Shown piece by piece: positions 19,901 through 26,162 of a stretch of 64,000 nucleotides of DNA (position 1 is the first letter of the stretch; every line of letters starts with the position of its first letter). Source of the stretch: Rhodopseudomonas sp. (GTDB lineage: Bacteria; Pseudomonadota; Alphaproteobacteria; Rhizobiales; Xanthobacteraceae); the NCBI GenBank assembly GCA_016124795.1, contig WGNB01000018.1, forward strand, positions 62,001-126,000. The letters run 5' to 3'. The notes beneath the pieces are model-generated. The model ran no database searches and was not told the DNA's origin. It worked only from the letters and a program-made list of their open reading frames with translations. Made by a program: the position numbers and the translations under genes.

Positions 19901-21156
19901 GGCCTTTCAGTCGGGAGCGGCGCGGCAGCGGGGGCGACTGGCGCGATATCGGCGCCAGCGCCGCGCTCGATCGGAGGCGCCGGGTTTTCACTTTCGGCCA
20001 CGGCCGGCGCGCCGCCCGCGGGCTGCGCCTGCGCGGCCGGGTCCTGCCGGGGCTGATCGCGCGTCGGCGCCGGCGCGCCGCCCGCCGCATCAGCCGCGAC
20101 CGCCGCTCGATGGAGTTTCACCGCATCTGAGGTGGCTTGGCGTGCGCCGGAAAGGGCATGCCCAGGGCCACCCATCATGCCGCCGCCGATCGCTCCACCG
20201 ATCGCGTTATCGAGGACGTTAATCACACGCTGCGACATGGGCGACTTATCACCCAGCGCGGCGGCGACCGATTCCTCGACAACCTGCTGCAAGCCCTCGG
20301 TGCTACCTTCCGCGATCGTGCCAGTCGCGATACCTTGGGCGATCCGGCCCATGATCGTCTTTTTGAGGCCCTTGAAGGCGACCGCGCCAAGCGTGGCCTC
20401 AAGGCCGACAACATCAAGCGCGGCCAGCGGTACCGCACCGATCAAGGACCATTTCGCAACGTCTTTTGGCGTCAGCCTGCCGGCCTTCACGGCATCGGCA
20501 ACGCCCGCGCTGTCGCGCACCATGCCGTAGAGATCACCGCCATTCTGGATGAGCGATGGCGCCGCGGCGCCGGCCGCAATGCCGAGCACCGGGTTGTCAG
20601 TGACAAGCGACGTGATGATGCCCGTTACGAGACTCGGCGCCGAACTGCCGAGCATCGATCCCGCGCTATAGGCGGTGTAGTCGCCTGCGTCTGAGAGAAG
20701 GTGGCCGAGCGTATCGTGTCGAATATCAGCAATGCTGCCGACCTTCGGCTCGTAGCCATCCGACTTATCCTTGCCCCATGCCTGGACTTCCTTCGCGCGG
20801 CTATAAATCGCGGCGCTGCTTGTGACTTGGCTGATCGCTTCCAAGAAATTTCCGGCGAGTGTCGCATTCTGGCCGACGAGGGACCCTTTGAGGCCACTGA
20901 CAAACTGACCGGGCTTCTGACCCTCAATTTCTTTCTGGACCTGCGGGACCTGATCGACCGGGACTGCCTTGTAGCGGCCAGGCTGCTGCGCATTCAGGGC
21001 TTGAAGCTGGGTCGCAACGGGGTCTTGTGCCGGCGGCTCGCCGGGCGCCGCGGTCGGCGCAGCCGGCTGCACAAGGCCAGGCCCTGAGCCAATACCGGGG
21101 GTATTGCTCAAGCTCGCGTCAAGGGCATCATTAAGGGGATCGGTTCCGAAAGGCAT
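7933..21156 (-). CDS. Giant polyvalent virion protein: InPase, MTase, helicase, peptidase
   Basis: 4407 residues, 22% of the prophage. Segments seen in order: (1) about 35-70, a motif LNAQQPGRYKAVPVDQ shared with the neighbouring transglycosylase; (2) about 150-330, hydrophobic Gly/Ala-rich helices; (3) about 650-790, pyrophosphatase-like, HYGYIKGTVGRDKDHVDAF; (4) about 1400-1680, N6-adenine methylase with EPSVGTGNF and NPPF; (5) about 2150-2800, SF2 helicase with VVGAGKT, DEAH and QREGRIIRQGN; (6) about 3310-3350, HEVFH metallopeptidase-like; (7) about 4050-4400, LPD38-like tail. Such large polyvalent proteins of phages and plasmids (DarB-type) are thought to be ejected with DNA and protect it early in infection. 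Preceded by leader element copy 2. Domain borders are estimates. Confidence 0.88.
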   Translation of the reverse strand: MPFGTDPLNDALDASLSNTPGIGSGPGLVQPAAPTAAPGEPPAQDPVATQLQALNAQQPGRYKAVPVDQVPQVQKEIEGQKPGQFVSGLKGSLVGQNATLAGNFLEAISQVTSSAAIYSRAKEVQAWGKDKSDGYEPKVGSIADIRHDTLGHLLSDAGDYTAYSAGSMLGSSAPSLVTGIITSLVTDNPVLGIAAGAAAPSLIQNGGDLYGMVRDSAGVADAVKAGRLTPKDVAKWSLIGAVPLAALDVVGLEATLGAVAFKGLKKTIMGRIAQGIATGTIAEGSTEGLQQVVEESVAAALGDKSPMSQRVINVLDNAIGGAIGGGMMGGPGHALSGARQATSDAVKLHRAAVAADAAGGAPAPTRDQPRQDPAAQAQPAGGAPAVAESENPAPPIERGAGADIAPVAPAAAPLPTERPTGPISRAAEIGRATEHAKTAEAIAPIGSRVTISIPGVPAMDVTVHGYDPAGMHVQDDQGEVHTLPMDDPDVQVTPIAAAPAADMEPQAQQPELSAEPVASVAPPAVDMPLARKVGDVSVMMPDDAHADLFDLGRKREMARKGSTTSMARADKLLADDRRRAAVAMGIDIGAVNAAADEYRAQVEQAAKQGGEVIAPEFERAPGNHIEQAAHEAATSPTNDLSEPTQAQKEAGNYKLGHVKIGGLDLSIENPAGSERKGVDAGGKPWSVKMRSHYGYIKGTVGRDKDHVDAFVKLETPANLPDDAPIYIVDQRNQDMQASFDEHKVMIGFGSKAEAKKAYLANYAKGWDGAGAITEMTLARFKDWLKNGDTTKPASFTQPIADLEKTGDVAHEDMRLTSNERAAANYALDKGLVPADGPVATSLRASLDSGATADEPARQHLETALDLHHSATSGEKPAAKTVKWRGDKVPRAQIEGSVGAFKAAIADTEQTIAKLEKEKKKGNTGRLGNLRKKLVDRQKLLNEAETALGQEPTKFTQSALNTLDELHPSAGALRKAEPVAVSPSVKWFGTREKAEAYITKKKLGATHEVVPNGLRFEVREQNTVRVEDTDRIRMLSPSEAKAAGLSDEVEKETAAKPTDGMTQEESQRFAVERVEAGLPPWKVRLELAEKGLNGSAAIDLAMAPAMKRRSEIVQAAKVKTPQTAPPLPAAAYGASNKLVTAARADEIRAKLRDKLKNQVNSGIDPEILALGTELAAFHIEAGARKFGDFAKAVAADMGSTVGDLRKYLRSWYNGARDLLEDSGHDVAGMDSPDEVRVELKRLAETEKAGGSPELEGAGQSALEGVSADSVRGTEQGGDAGQGAGKRSRSNIDGNERIDGAGLQSAGSLGDRQGTLSLSPAGGDETGKRQPKLDAKRSPDARGRDAGGADERRSNDGNPNRGPQERLEANKPSPESAATPAAEIAGNYTITEADALGDGGQRTKLRQNLDAIRLLNKIEAEGRRATRSEQAVLAKYVGWGGLKAVFPREDGSVTNGWEKASAELRALLSDEEYKAAAASTRNAHYTRPEIVKAMWSAVRRLGFAGGKMLEPSVGTGNFLGMMPADARKAAQITGVELDRITGGIVKQLYPDANIQAPIGFQALSAPDDYFDLAIGNPPFGSERLYDPNRKHLSFSIHNFFFAKSLDTLKPGGVLAMVVSDSLMDTQGDKARAYLSDRADLLGAIRLPNDAFTKNAGTDVTTDIIFLRKRAEGEAPAGPAWLNARMFKDENGKEMLLNEYFHANPNQMLGKFGAYGTMYREGDAALIKNEGQDTAKLLNEAIRRLPEGVMAAAGVEVEMSEIKAPHNAADAIVGSGFLDDKGQIWVRDPDHLGEARAKPMELPNERAIERVSGMLRIRDAFALLRKAQLDESAEDKKLKHLRDRMNKVYDSFVSKHGPINLDANKRLFEDDPTWPQISALEDKFDKGLSATVAKKTGEAVRAPSAQKAAVFSKRTQFPYVKPTSAASAKDALAISQGELGRVDMEYMMGLYGKPEAAIVDELGDLVFKDPEGGYEPRDAYLAGNVKRKLAIAAEIAKTDPQYRRNVEALREVIPADINAADIEVTPGAHWIPPQYVGDFIDHITEGKGARAFYSDANARWIINGDKAGAAVQTRWGTDRASVKSIIDAALHGSTITIRDPQRDGSSILNQAATDAANEKVNRVSEEWSRWLWQDDARREAIASLYNDTFNTDVLRVYDGSHLTLPGKVGDDIIRFRPHQLNFVWRMIQTPTSLADHVVGAGKTFEIIAGIMEKRRMGIAKKPMLVVPNHLVGQWAADFNRLYPGARVLAATKKDFEAANRKRLFARVATGDWDAVIVAHSSFGKIPVDLEFHKQFISDQMADLETSIAAVREADGKKSRNVAQLEKARENLKSKLERLLDAGSKDVGLTFQDIGVDDLSVDEAHEFKNLGFSTSMQRVAGIGNQAGSQKAADLYMKSQIVLQKTGGRNVTFATGTPISNTMAEMYTMQRYLSARTLKDLGLAHFDAWARMFGKVVTDWELSPSGQYKLKSRFAKFVNMPELLRQYRTFADVITRDDIKRQLAEQGRTLGVPNMVGGKPQIVIAERSKDQAAYMGLPVKDKDGNDTDQYPKGSLIWRAENLPKKAEKGGDNMLKIMSDARKSALDMRMIDPSYPDNPGSKINDAADNMVRIYKEWDHKKGVQLVFIDLSTPKGAKVKEVAALRELVKAADDGDEAAQTKLDAMSPDEFDALDGDFSVYDDLKQKLIDRSVLAHHIAFIHDANTEKQKDELFGKVRSGIIRFLLGSTAKMGAGTNVQNRLVALHHIDAPWRPSDLEQREGRIIRQGNELYDADPEGFEVGVYRYATKNTLDARMWQTIEAKARFIEQVRKGDLNARQIEDIAGEAANAAEMKAAASGNPLILEEMDLRQKVRKLDQQRSNHDREQYDIKRRISSDHKELVRLNEVFPKLQADAERASAIGRGFVMEIGGKTFEKHKEAGAAILVKAAKMMATGAESVELGEFGGFPLRLDAIDGRHGSGFAVQIESASPEQVYIEDAKAADPTGLAVKISNAVKSFESRASNNREWVKGIERDIPALEAQIKPWDQDAQLDAAKERHREVITALQPKKKEAAPVAKEGDITESVPDRSKPVAKIKGDEIGANFKIPGDMPAMRKAAQDWYDAHLRGETVHTADGLAVRFNQRGRNKSVHGKGDVLLRAVPAIRQIIEKGSVVLREPGTKPGVSERIVIAAPIELDGKIKHLAVSIHRLTEGHYQYDFNIDKNAGDPGIGARLAGGKAADSKESIASKDSVTENGSGINLSEWRGLTGETPADAGMTAAEVRDVLDGTPWSGAISALIDAGQIKIEDTAPAGSQAEAYVTNADGVVHLVASNLAPEAVSAALLHEVFHSGVRPLVGDAAWTKLQGRLKSLYNQAKGSKGGARTVYDAALARMAHAEQVAGAYSEELTPEEFGAYIISEHETMPRAFGDWAREAIGALKAWLLRRFGLQAGKVTPEQLRALAIAAVREGKVGTAGRGPTRTPQPVAESRGSPAQTGAAVGRAESVAQPSAAKDNGRFTSPKSLSELSDMVKGLAEDVRGPAMSLLPLNTLADWAGKGQVAVGQYIGLKRTMDAFRNRKQVDADKVVNKWRKVIGKNGKSAKALADIMHDSTLAGVDPSNTDMETAAKTEYADLRKRFMALSPAARAMYGEVRDDYVAQAKELDQILLEKIQKAMDQQVTDAERRHEAELEDIRDLGLTGQAKDDAIAKADRRLAVAKQKLQFGTKARMAALRKSFEATRVPDPYFPLARFGDYFVTVKNDDGKVISFSRRETAAARNVLEREMRKAYPGMEIDTGVLSNANNVKEGMDPRLMAEVSDILGGAGVDDEVMDAIWQRYLSTMPDLSIRKRFIHRQGVAGFHEDALRSYASHMFHAAHQMARVKFGGDLQELVNQARDQVKTAAPSEKILAGKIANELELRHQWVMNPENASWATKATSLGFVYFLGMSPASAVVNLSQTAIMGVPIIGSRFGMGKAISGLMAASRDFIAGKGSVEGANLSADERAAMKHFDDIGLIDKSMAHDLSGVADRGADYNPTRVRVMKSVSFLFHHAERFNREVTALAAFRLARKSGMGMAESLDKAAELTWKTHFDYSNTNRPRLMYSDAAKVALLFKNFQINMIYRLFRDTQQSFAGETAAARKEARYQLAGIMGMYALMAGAMGVPLMQQVIIPLFGLIFGDPDDGKSWKEEFRDSVVHTLGPQLGGMALDGVPGYLTGTSLTQRMGMADLWFQSDDRVQTSQDWWNNMSNDLLGPVWGMAHNAYNGLNVIRDGKGVARGIEMMAPTAIKNLMKAWRYQQEGAVNLRGDTVVPQDSIGVTNAAKQAIGFTPAVVTEQYTRNDEKTNMEKRIANTRKALLDAFHRALASGDQSAQDKVMAEIVKFNAVPINQARAITGATIRASEKTRQRLSNKAENGVVIQNKKLNYMLNQKMPDRVY

Positions 21157-21184
21157 ACGTGGGGCACCCCAAGAGAGTAGGGAA

Positions 21185-21202
21185 GCCGCACGTCTTGCGC
21201 GG
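21185..21202 (-). promoter_or_regulatory. Leader element copy 2 (giant gene)
   Basis: Same CCGCGCAAGACGTGCGGC, with the conserved core starting 32 nt before the giant-gene ATG. CACGT directly abuts the ATG and can pair with ACGTG of the element. A GGGGTGCCCC self-complementary stretch overlaps the ribosome site. Confidence 0.75.
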
Positions 21203-21286
21203 AACGGGTCATCTATAGCGGAGTTCGCGGAGATTAGGAATATACAACATATAGTATCTAACGTCTGAAAAATCTCAGTTTAGACA

Positions 21287-22189
21287 CTAGCCCTCATCTT
21301 GGCTTCTTTGCTGCCATAAGTGATACTGGTCCACCGGCATGGCGATATACCGCCCAGGCTCTTGTGAGTTGAGGGATGCCACCTGCTGGGAAATGATATT
21401 CGGCATTTGCACGGGATTTGTTGTAATTGGCCCAACCTGATCAGACTTGAACCCAAGTCCTGGCTGTCGCTGCTGATCGTCCCAAATTTTCAGATTTTTA
21501 CTGATCGCTGGCTCCGATCCGTCGGGCGCGGAAGACGCTATCAATGTGCCATCAAACTTGCTGGTCCACTGGCTGGCAAATTGGCCAGCCGTCATCCTAA
21601 CCGAGCCGCCATTGACCTTGACTGCCTTTTCGGCGCGCGCGCGCGAGCCGCCGTAGACCGGGGTCAGGGCATCGACGACGTTTTTATCCGGGTTTGAAAG
21701 CAGCGCGCCGGCGCCGCTCAGGCCTTGCTGGTGTGCCAAATAGACTTCGCCGCCGGTCGGTGCGCGGCCAATCCGCTTCTCAAGCCCGTTTCGGTTATCG
21801 AGATAGAGCCGCGCCGCGGCATCGGCATTGGCTTGCGGGTCCATCGGATCGCCCAGGCCATAGACCTTGGCTGTTCCTGGCATGAACTGATAGAGGCCCC
21901 TTGCGCCGGTCGGCGACACCTCTCGCGGGTTGAAATCTGACTCGATCTTGGCAGACTTCCGCATCCAGTCTGCCGGCACCCCATATTTTTTTGCCGTCCG
22001 ATCGATTATCGACATAATATCGCCGCCGGCGGCCGGCGTAGATACAGGCTTGGGCGGATCGACAGTCTTTGGCGACTGGACAGGCTGCATCTTCATATCG
22101 GGCGATGCAAGACCGAGGCCTGGACCGCCGCCAGAAAGGTTGCGAAGCGGTCCGCCACCCTCATCGCTGAAATCGAAGAAAAGTCCCAT
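21287..22189 (-). CDS. Virion lytic transglycosylase (SLT fold)
   Basis: 300 residues. The SLT domain lies at about 60-200: KYGVPADWMRKSAKIESDFNP holds the catalytic Glu, followed by GARGLYQFMPGTAKVYG. This enzyme nicks murein so that the DNA and internal proteins can cross the envelope at entry. The last ~35 residues (LNSQEPGRYIAMPVDQ) repeat a motif found in the N-terminus of the giant protein encoded next. No signal peptide. Preceded by leader element copy 3; the ATG follows AACACGTC. Confidence 0.85.
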   Translation of the reverse strand: MGLFFDFSDEGGGPLRNLSGGGPGLGLASPDMKMQPVQSPKTVDPPKPVSTPAAGGDIMSIIDRTAKKYGVPADWMRKSAKIESDFNPREVSPTGARGLYQFMPGTAKVYGLGDPMDPQANADAAARLYLDNRNGLEKRIGRAPTGGEVYLAHQQGLSGAGALLSNPDKNVVDALTPVYGGSRARAEKAVKVNGGSVRMTAGQFASQWTSKFDGTLIASSAPDGSEPAISKNLKIWDDQQRQPGLGFKSDQVGPITTNPVQMPNIISQQVASLNSQEPGRYIAMPVDQYHLWQQRSQDEG

Positions 22190-22214
22190 GACGTGTTGAG
22201 CCCTTGATTGATGG

Positions 22215-22232
22215 GCCGCACGTCTTGCGCGG
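22215..22232 (-). promoter_or_regulatory. Leader element copy 3 (transglycosylase)
   Basis: Same 18-mer as copies 1 and 2. GACGTG of the element is complementary to CACGTC immediately before the ATG (6 bp), with AAGGGC between them. Confidence 0.75.
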
Positions 22233-22260
22233 GTTAGATATTATGTATCGCGAGTCAGTT

Positions 22261-22401
22261 TCAGCCGAACACGAAGCGGGCCACCAGGACAAATGCGACC
22301 GCTACGAGCAAAAGACCGATCTGATTCTTTTTCGCCGCACCCCATACCTCGCGTTCGCGTGAGTTTTTCGGGATGATGGTCTTTTGATCGCCGGTGGTCA
22401 T
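22261..22401 (-). CDS. 46-residue single-TM protein
   Basis: A short frame with a strong ribosome site (GGAGGAATCTG before ATG). It encodes a polar N-terminus (MTTGDQKTIIPKNSRERE) and one membrane helix near the C-terminus (IGLLLVAVAFVLVARFVFG). It lies between the 620-residue internal protein and the transglycosylase in the late operon. A role in the virion or ejection is possible but unproven. Confidence 0.65.
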   Translation of the reverse strand: MTTGDQKTIIPKNSREREVWGAAKKNQIGLLLVAVAFVLVARFVFG

Positions 22402-22439
22402 CAGATTCCTCCTATCGTGGCATCAGCTTTATACTTTGG

Positions 22440-24302
22440 TTACGGCGAAAGGCCAAGGCCGGGCGATTGTCGCGGCGCGGCGCGTCCGCGCCCTTTCGGC
22501 ACGTATTGCTGCTCCTGCTGCTCGTGCAGGGTTCGCGCATAAGCGTCGGCGCTCGCCTCATCCTGGAAAACGCCAAGATTTTCGCCGGTCTGCTTGAAGT
22601 GGTCGATCGCTTCCTTGTTCGAGACGACTTTGTCGCCGACCACTGTGGGGATCAGCACCGCCCGGCCGCCGTCAATCGAAACCGTGATCGAGCGGACCGT
22701 TGAGATCGAGCCATCGGAGTTCTTCACACTCGAGCGGGCACTCAGGTCGATATTGCCCTGCTTGACCATACCCGGCGGCGCAGAGCCAGCCACATAGAGC
22801 GGAGCCCCGCCCTTGCCGACCTGGCCCGGAAGTGAATTCAGCGGCGCAAGACCTTGCGACTGACGGGCAGCATTAATTTGGTTAAGGCGGCCGGCACCTA
22901 TCTGCGGCAGCGCCCGCGTAATTGAACCACCAAGATCATATTTCGGGCCATTGTCAGAATATTGCGGCCCAGCGACTGCGCCAGATTGCGGCTGCATCAC
23001 GCGCTGGCCGGTCGCCCCGAGCCCCGGAGCCGGAACGATCTGTGGCTGCTGCGCAGCGGCCGGTGGCGCGGCCGAAGCTGCTGCCGGCGCCGGCGCCGGC
23101 GCCGGCGATGACCCTGGCGGCGGGCTTGTGATTGAGGCCGGGGACGCCGCCGCAGGCGCCTGGCCATTCCCAGCAGGCGCAGTCTGCCCAGCACCAGAAA
23201 CAGTTCCGGTCGCGCCGGCCAGCGGCGCTTGGCCGATCCCAGGCGTACTTTGCTGGGGCGCGACTGGCGCGCCGGCAGGTGCCGGAATCGTCTTTCCGGT
23301 CTTGGTGTCGACAATGACCTGCTGCGGCCCAGCGGTGATACCCGGCTTCGATTGAGGCGCGTTGAGAATGGCGTCTGCCTTCGCCGCGGCCTGCTCGACG
23401 GTAAGCCGGGGCGATGCTTTCTGACCGGGGATATCGTCCTTATGCAACTGCTGATCCTGAAAAAGAAAGTCCTGGATCATCTTCGCGCGGCGCGCCGGCG
23501 CGCCAGCCGTCGCGTCAATCGTCTTTTTGGTGGCGTATTCGGTGATATCCGTCTTGTACTTCTTCGCCGCCGTCGTTCCCGCGGTGAGCTGATCGATGAG
23601 ATGCGCCGGGTTAAGCCAAGTGTGCATGGCATCCGAAAAGCTCGCTTCATCGCCCCAATTATGGACGATCTGTTTTCCATCCTTGCCCTTGAGGGTCATC
23701 GCAATGCCGTTGACCTTGCCATCGGAACCGCGCGTCACATCAAGCTTCTGGAACGTCGCGCCTTGCCGAACCTTTTCCGGCAAGTCATTAAAGAACGTCC
23801 CCATATTGTCGCCAAGGCGGGAATAATCGCCAGTAGCAACAGCATCATTGAGGTTCCCGACTACAACACCCATCTGATCAAGCTTGATCCGGTTCTTCTT
23901 GTCATCGAAGAATTTTTCAGCGTGGAGCGCCTTATCGAAATCGCCCTGTTGGATGTAATAATCGGATAGCTTTTTCCCCATGTTGCTATACCGCGAATAG
24001 TCAGTTTGTACCGGAGCGTCTATCGCCCCCGGCGCGGCCGGACTTCCATCGGGATTGACGCCGGACGGCGCCTGGATACCCGGAGCCGGGTTCAAAATCT
24101 TGAGCGCGCCTTGGCGCTCCGCGTCGGCGCGCCGCGCTTCCTCATCAGCCCGCTGCTGGCTTTTCAGCGTATATTCGTTCGACTGAATTTTCTGATCGTT
24201 CAACGTGCGGGTTTGCCGGCCTTGAGCAATCTTCTGCCCAAAATCAAAACCGTCCGCCAAACCACTGGCAAAAGAGCCAATCCCGATACCCCAACCCGCC
24301 AT
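22440..24302 (-). CDS. Internal virion protein, Pro/Ala-rich
   Basis: 620 residues. The N-terminal ~60 residues are helical and Gln/Arg-rich (FGQKIAQGRQTRTLNDQKIQ). The middle (about 320-440) is a low-complexity Pro/Ala linker. The C-terminal ~100 residues (NSDGSISTVRSITVSIDGGR..IPTVV, then HFKQTGENLGVFQDEASADAYARTLHEQQ) match a conserved domain I know from internal proteins of podovirus-like phages. No catalytic site is visible. It lies between the S74-like protein and the transglycosylase, so it probably belongs to the ejected core. Confidence 0.7.
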   Translation of the reverse strand: MAGWGIGIGSFASGLADGFDFGQKIAQGRQTRTLNDQKIQSNEYTLKSQQRADEEARRADAERQGALKILNPAPGIQAPSGVNPDGSPAAPGAIDAPVQTDYSRYSNMGKKLSDYYIQQGDFDKALHAEKFFDDKKNRIKLDQMGVVVGNLNDAVATGDYSRLGDNMGTFFNDLPEKVRQGATFQKLDVTRGSDGKVNGIAMTLKGKDGKQIVHNWGDEASFSDAMHTWLNPAHLIDQLTAGTTAAKKYKTDITEYATKKTIDATAGAPARRAKMIQDFLFQDQQLHKDDIPGQKASPRLTVEQAAAKADAILNAPQSKPGITAGPQQVIVDTKTGKTIPAPAGAPVAPQQSTPGIGQAPLAGATGTVSGAGQTAPAGNGQAPAAASPASITSPPPGSSPAPAPAPAAASAAPPAAAQQPQIVPAPGLGATGQRVMQPQSGAVAGPQYSDNGPKYDLGGSITRALPQIGAGRLNQINAARQSQGLAPLNSLPGQVGKGGAPLYVAGSAPPGMVKQGNIDLSARSSVKNSDGSISTVRSITVSIDGGRAVLIPTVVGDKVVSNKEAIDHFKQTGENLGVFQDEASADAYARTLHEQQEQQYVPKGRGRAAPRQSPGLGLSP

Positions 24303-24304
24303 GA

Positions 24305-25468
24305 CTAAGCTGCCTTTTCCATCGATGCGCCGCGCGTCGGCGCGCGTTTCATGCCAAGCCCAACCGCCTTTTCAATGCGATCGACTTGCCCTGCGAGTTC
24401 CTGAACGGCACCCATAGTGACGCCGAGCATGTCTTGTACAGGGATGGTCTTACCATCGCCCTTGCCCGTAGCCTTATGGAAGTCTTCGGCATAAGGCCCG
24501 GTGTGCGGAGCCGCACCACCATCAGCGATTCCTGCCTTGTAACGCCAATTCTCAACCGGCATCGCATTGACAGCCTTGAGATTTCCCTTCGATGGCTCCT
24601 TATCGGTCTTGAATGTCTTCGACGAACCGAAAATGAGGCTTGCACCAATACCAGCGATCTTGCCGATACCGCCCAAGATGCTGGCATTGTTTGCGGCGTC
24701 AGTCTGCTGCTGGGTCTGCCATGCTTGAAGCTGGCTGTTATATTGGTTTTGCAGGATATTCGCCTGATTAGTGTAACCCTGCATCTGGCCCTGGAAGCCG
24801 TTATTCATGATGCCGGTCGACGCCAGATATTGGCCATTGGCGGCGTTCAGCACGTTTGCCGATCCGGTGCCGGCATTGAGACCGAGCCCGACCGCTTGGC
24901 TGGCCTGCGCCGGCAGGCCATTGCCGACATTGACCGCGTTACCGAGCAGATTGAGACCGGTATTCTTGACCTGCGTGCGGGCATTATTCTGGGCGCCGGC
25001 CGAAGCGACAGCGGTGCCGAGATCGGTCGCACGATTGATCCCGGCCCAGCGGCCAGACGCCGGATTGACGCCCATAGCCGCCATCTGGCGGTTGCTCTGC
25101 CCGCGCTGGCTTGCTGCCGCGCTGGTTACGTCGGCCTTTGCCGTTGCTGCCGCCGCGGCTTCCTTCTCCGGCGTATCGTAGTTCGTCGCCTCTTGAACGT
25201 ATTGGTCTTGAAGCGGCTGGAACGTATCGACGTAGCGGTCATGGGCCTGCTGCGCCCATTCATTTTGCTGGGTCGCCGACTGCAACTGCTGCTGCGAAAC
25301 CTGGGTCGCGAGCGCATCGATCGGCTTTTGTCGCTCGGTCGAGGTCGCATATGCGTCCTTGGCAAAATTGAGCCATTCTTCGCCGGTCTGCGCATTTTTT
25401 AACGCTGCCTGGCCGATCTGTGGATCGGGCGCCGGCGCCGAACCACCACCACCACCACCGCTGCCCAT
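24305..25468 (-). CDS. Internal/tail protein with S74-like C-terminal domain
   Basis: 387 residues. It opens with a Gly-rich run (MGSGGGGGGS), continues with ~250 residues of Gln/Ala-rich helix and has a short hydrophobic segment (ILGGIGKIAGIGASLIFG, about 265-282). It ends with a region resembling the S74 endosialidase-type chaperone: FKTDKEP..NLKAVNAMPVENWRYK, HTGPYAEDFHKATGKGD, then VQDMLGVTMGAVQELA. The usual self-cleavage Ser-Asp context is changed to SSKTFKTD, so autocleavage is uncertain. Confidence 0.65.
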   Translation of the reverse strand: MGSGGGGGGSAPAPDPQIGQAALKNAQTGEEWLNFAKDAYATSTERQKPIDALATQVSQQQLQSATQQNEWAQQAHDRYVDTFQPLQDQYVQEATNYDTPEKEAAAAATAKADVTSAAASQRGQSNRQMAAMGVNPASGRWAGINRATDLGTAVASAGAQNNARTQVKNTGLNLLGNAVNVGNGLPAQASQAVGLGLNAGTGSANVLNAANGQYLASTGIMNNGFQGQMQGYTNQANILQNQYNSQLQAWQTQQQTDAANNASILGGIGKIAGIGASLIFGSSKTFKTDKEPSKGNLKAVNAMPVENWRYKAGIADGGAAPHTGPYAEDFHKATGKGDGKTIPVQDMLGVTMGAVQELAGQVDRIEKAVGLGMKRAPTRGASMEKAA

Positions 25469-25932
25469 TATTCTACTCCTTGCGTGATTTTCACCGTGCG
25501 CCGCGCGATATCAGGCGCGATCCAACGGCATTCATCCTTCGTCATGCAAAGAACGATATCGTCATGGTCGCCGGAGCCATACGGAATGCGCCCAACCTCC
25601 TTGAACCCAATATGCTTGCAAAGCCGCATCGAGTTGGCGTTATTCTCGGCAACAAGGCATGTCGCGACACGCAGCTTCAATTGCCCGAATGGATAGAAGA
25701 ACGAGCGATAGAGATAGTCGCGCGTCATCCAGCGCCGGCCGCCGTCGCTGGCGACACTCATCACGCAGTTATATTGCGTGATGTAATCCCAGAGCGTCAC
25801 CGCCGCGAGTTGGCCGTCGATCTCGACGCCGATCGCCTTCACATCGGACGAGAACCCGCCGCCGGCGCCGATTTGATCAGCCGCCCAGGTGGCGAGAAGC
25901 CGGTCTTGTCCGTAGATCATCTCGCGTTTCAC
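25468..25932 (-). CDS. GNAT-like acetyltransferase
   Basis: 154 residues from a GTG that overlaps the preceding stop (GTGA); an ATG at 25920 is an alternative. The order of strands and helices and LRVATCLVAENNANSMRLCKHIGFKEVGRIPYGSG (about 87-120) match the acetyl-CoA site and C-terminal half of GNAT enzymes. Similar genes occur in podovirus structural clusters beside internal virion genes, but the substrate is unknown. Confidence 0.7.
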   Translation of the reverse strand: MKREMIYGQDRLLATWAADQIGAGGGFSSDVKAIGVEIDGQLAAVTLWDYITQYNCVMSVASDGGRRWMTRDYLYRSFFYPFGQLKLRVATCLVAENNANSMRLCKHIGFKEVGRIPYGSGDHDDIVLCMTKDECRWIAPDIARRTVKITQGVE

Positions 25933-26162
25933 GGTTTCACCTTCCCTGCGATTTGGTCCAGCGCCTGACGGATAGCCTTTACGTCCGCCAGCAGCGCATT
26001 GAATTGTGCGTCGGTAATCGCCCCCGATGCCGCAACGGCAGTCGCCACCGGCATAGCCAGCAGGCCGGCGAGGTCGGCCCGGCGCACCGCGGCGCGGGAC
26101 TTGGCTCCAGGGTTGCGCGACCCATCGAGTTCTTCGACCTTCTGGCGAATGATTTGATCCAT
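25929..26162 (-). CDS. Small phage protein next to GNAT gene
   Basis: 77 residues, helical. The start ATG overlaps the stop of the nozzle-like gene, and its stop overlaps the GTG of the acetyltransferase gene, so all three are coupled. The C-terminal part (FNALLADVKAIRQALDQIAGKV) looks amphipathic or coiled-coil. No family recognised. Confidence 0.6.
   Translation of the reverse strand: MDQIIRQKVEELDGSRNPGAKSRAAVRRADLAGLLAMPVATAVAASGAITDAQFNALLADVKAIRQALDQIAGKVKP

Noticed and set aside
8000-20500. Many long rightward open frames opposite the giant gene (e.g. 9562-11364, 15418-17064).
   Set aside because: They are antisense frames of a high-GC coding region, rich in Arg/Ala/Gly and Leu/His, without ribosome sites or domain motifs.
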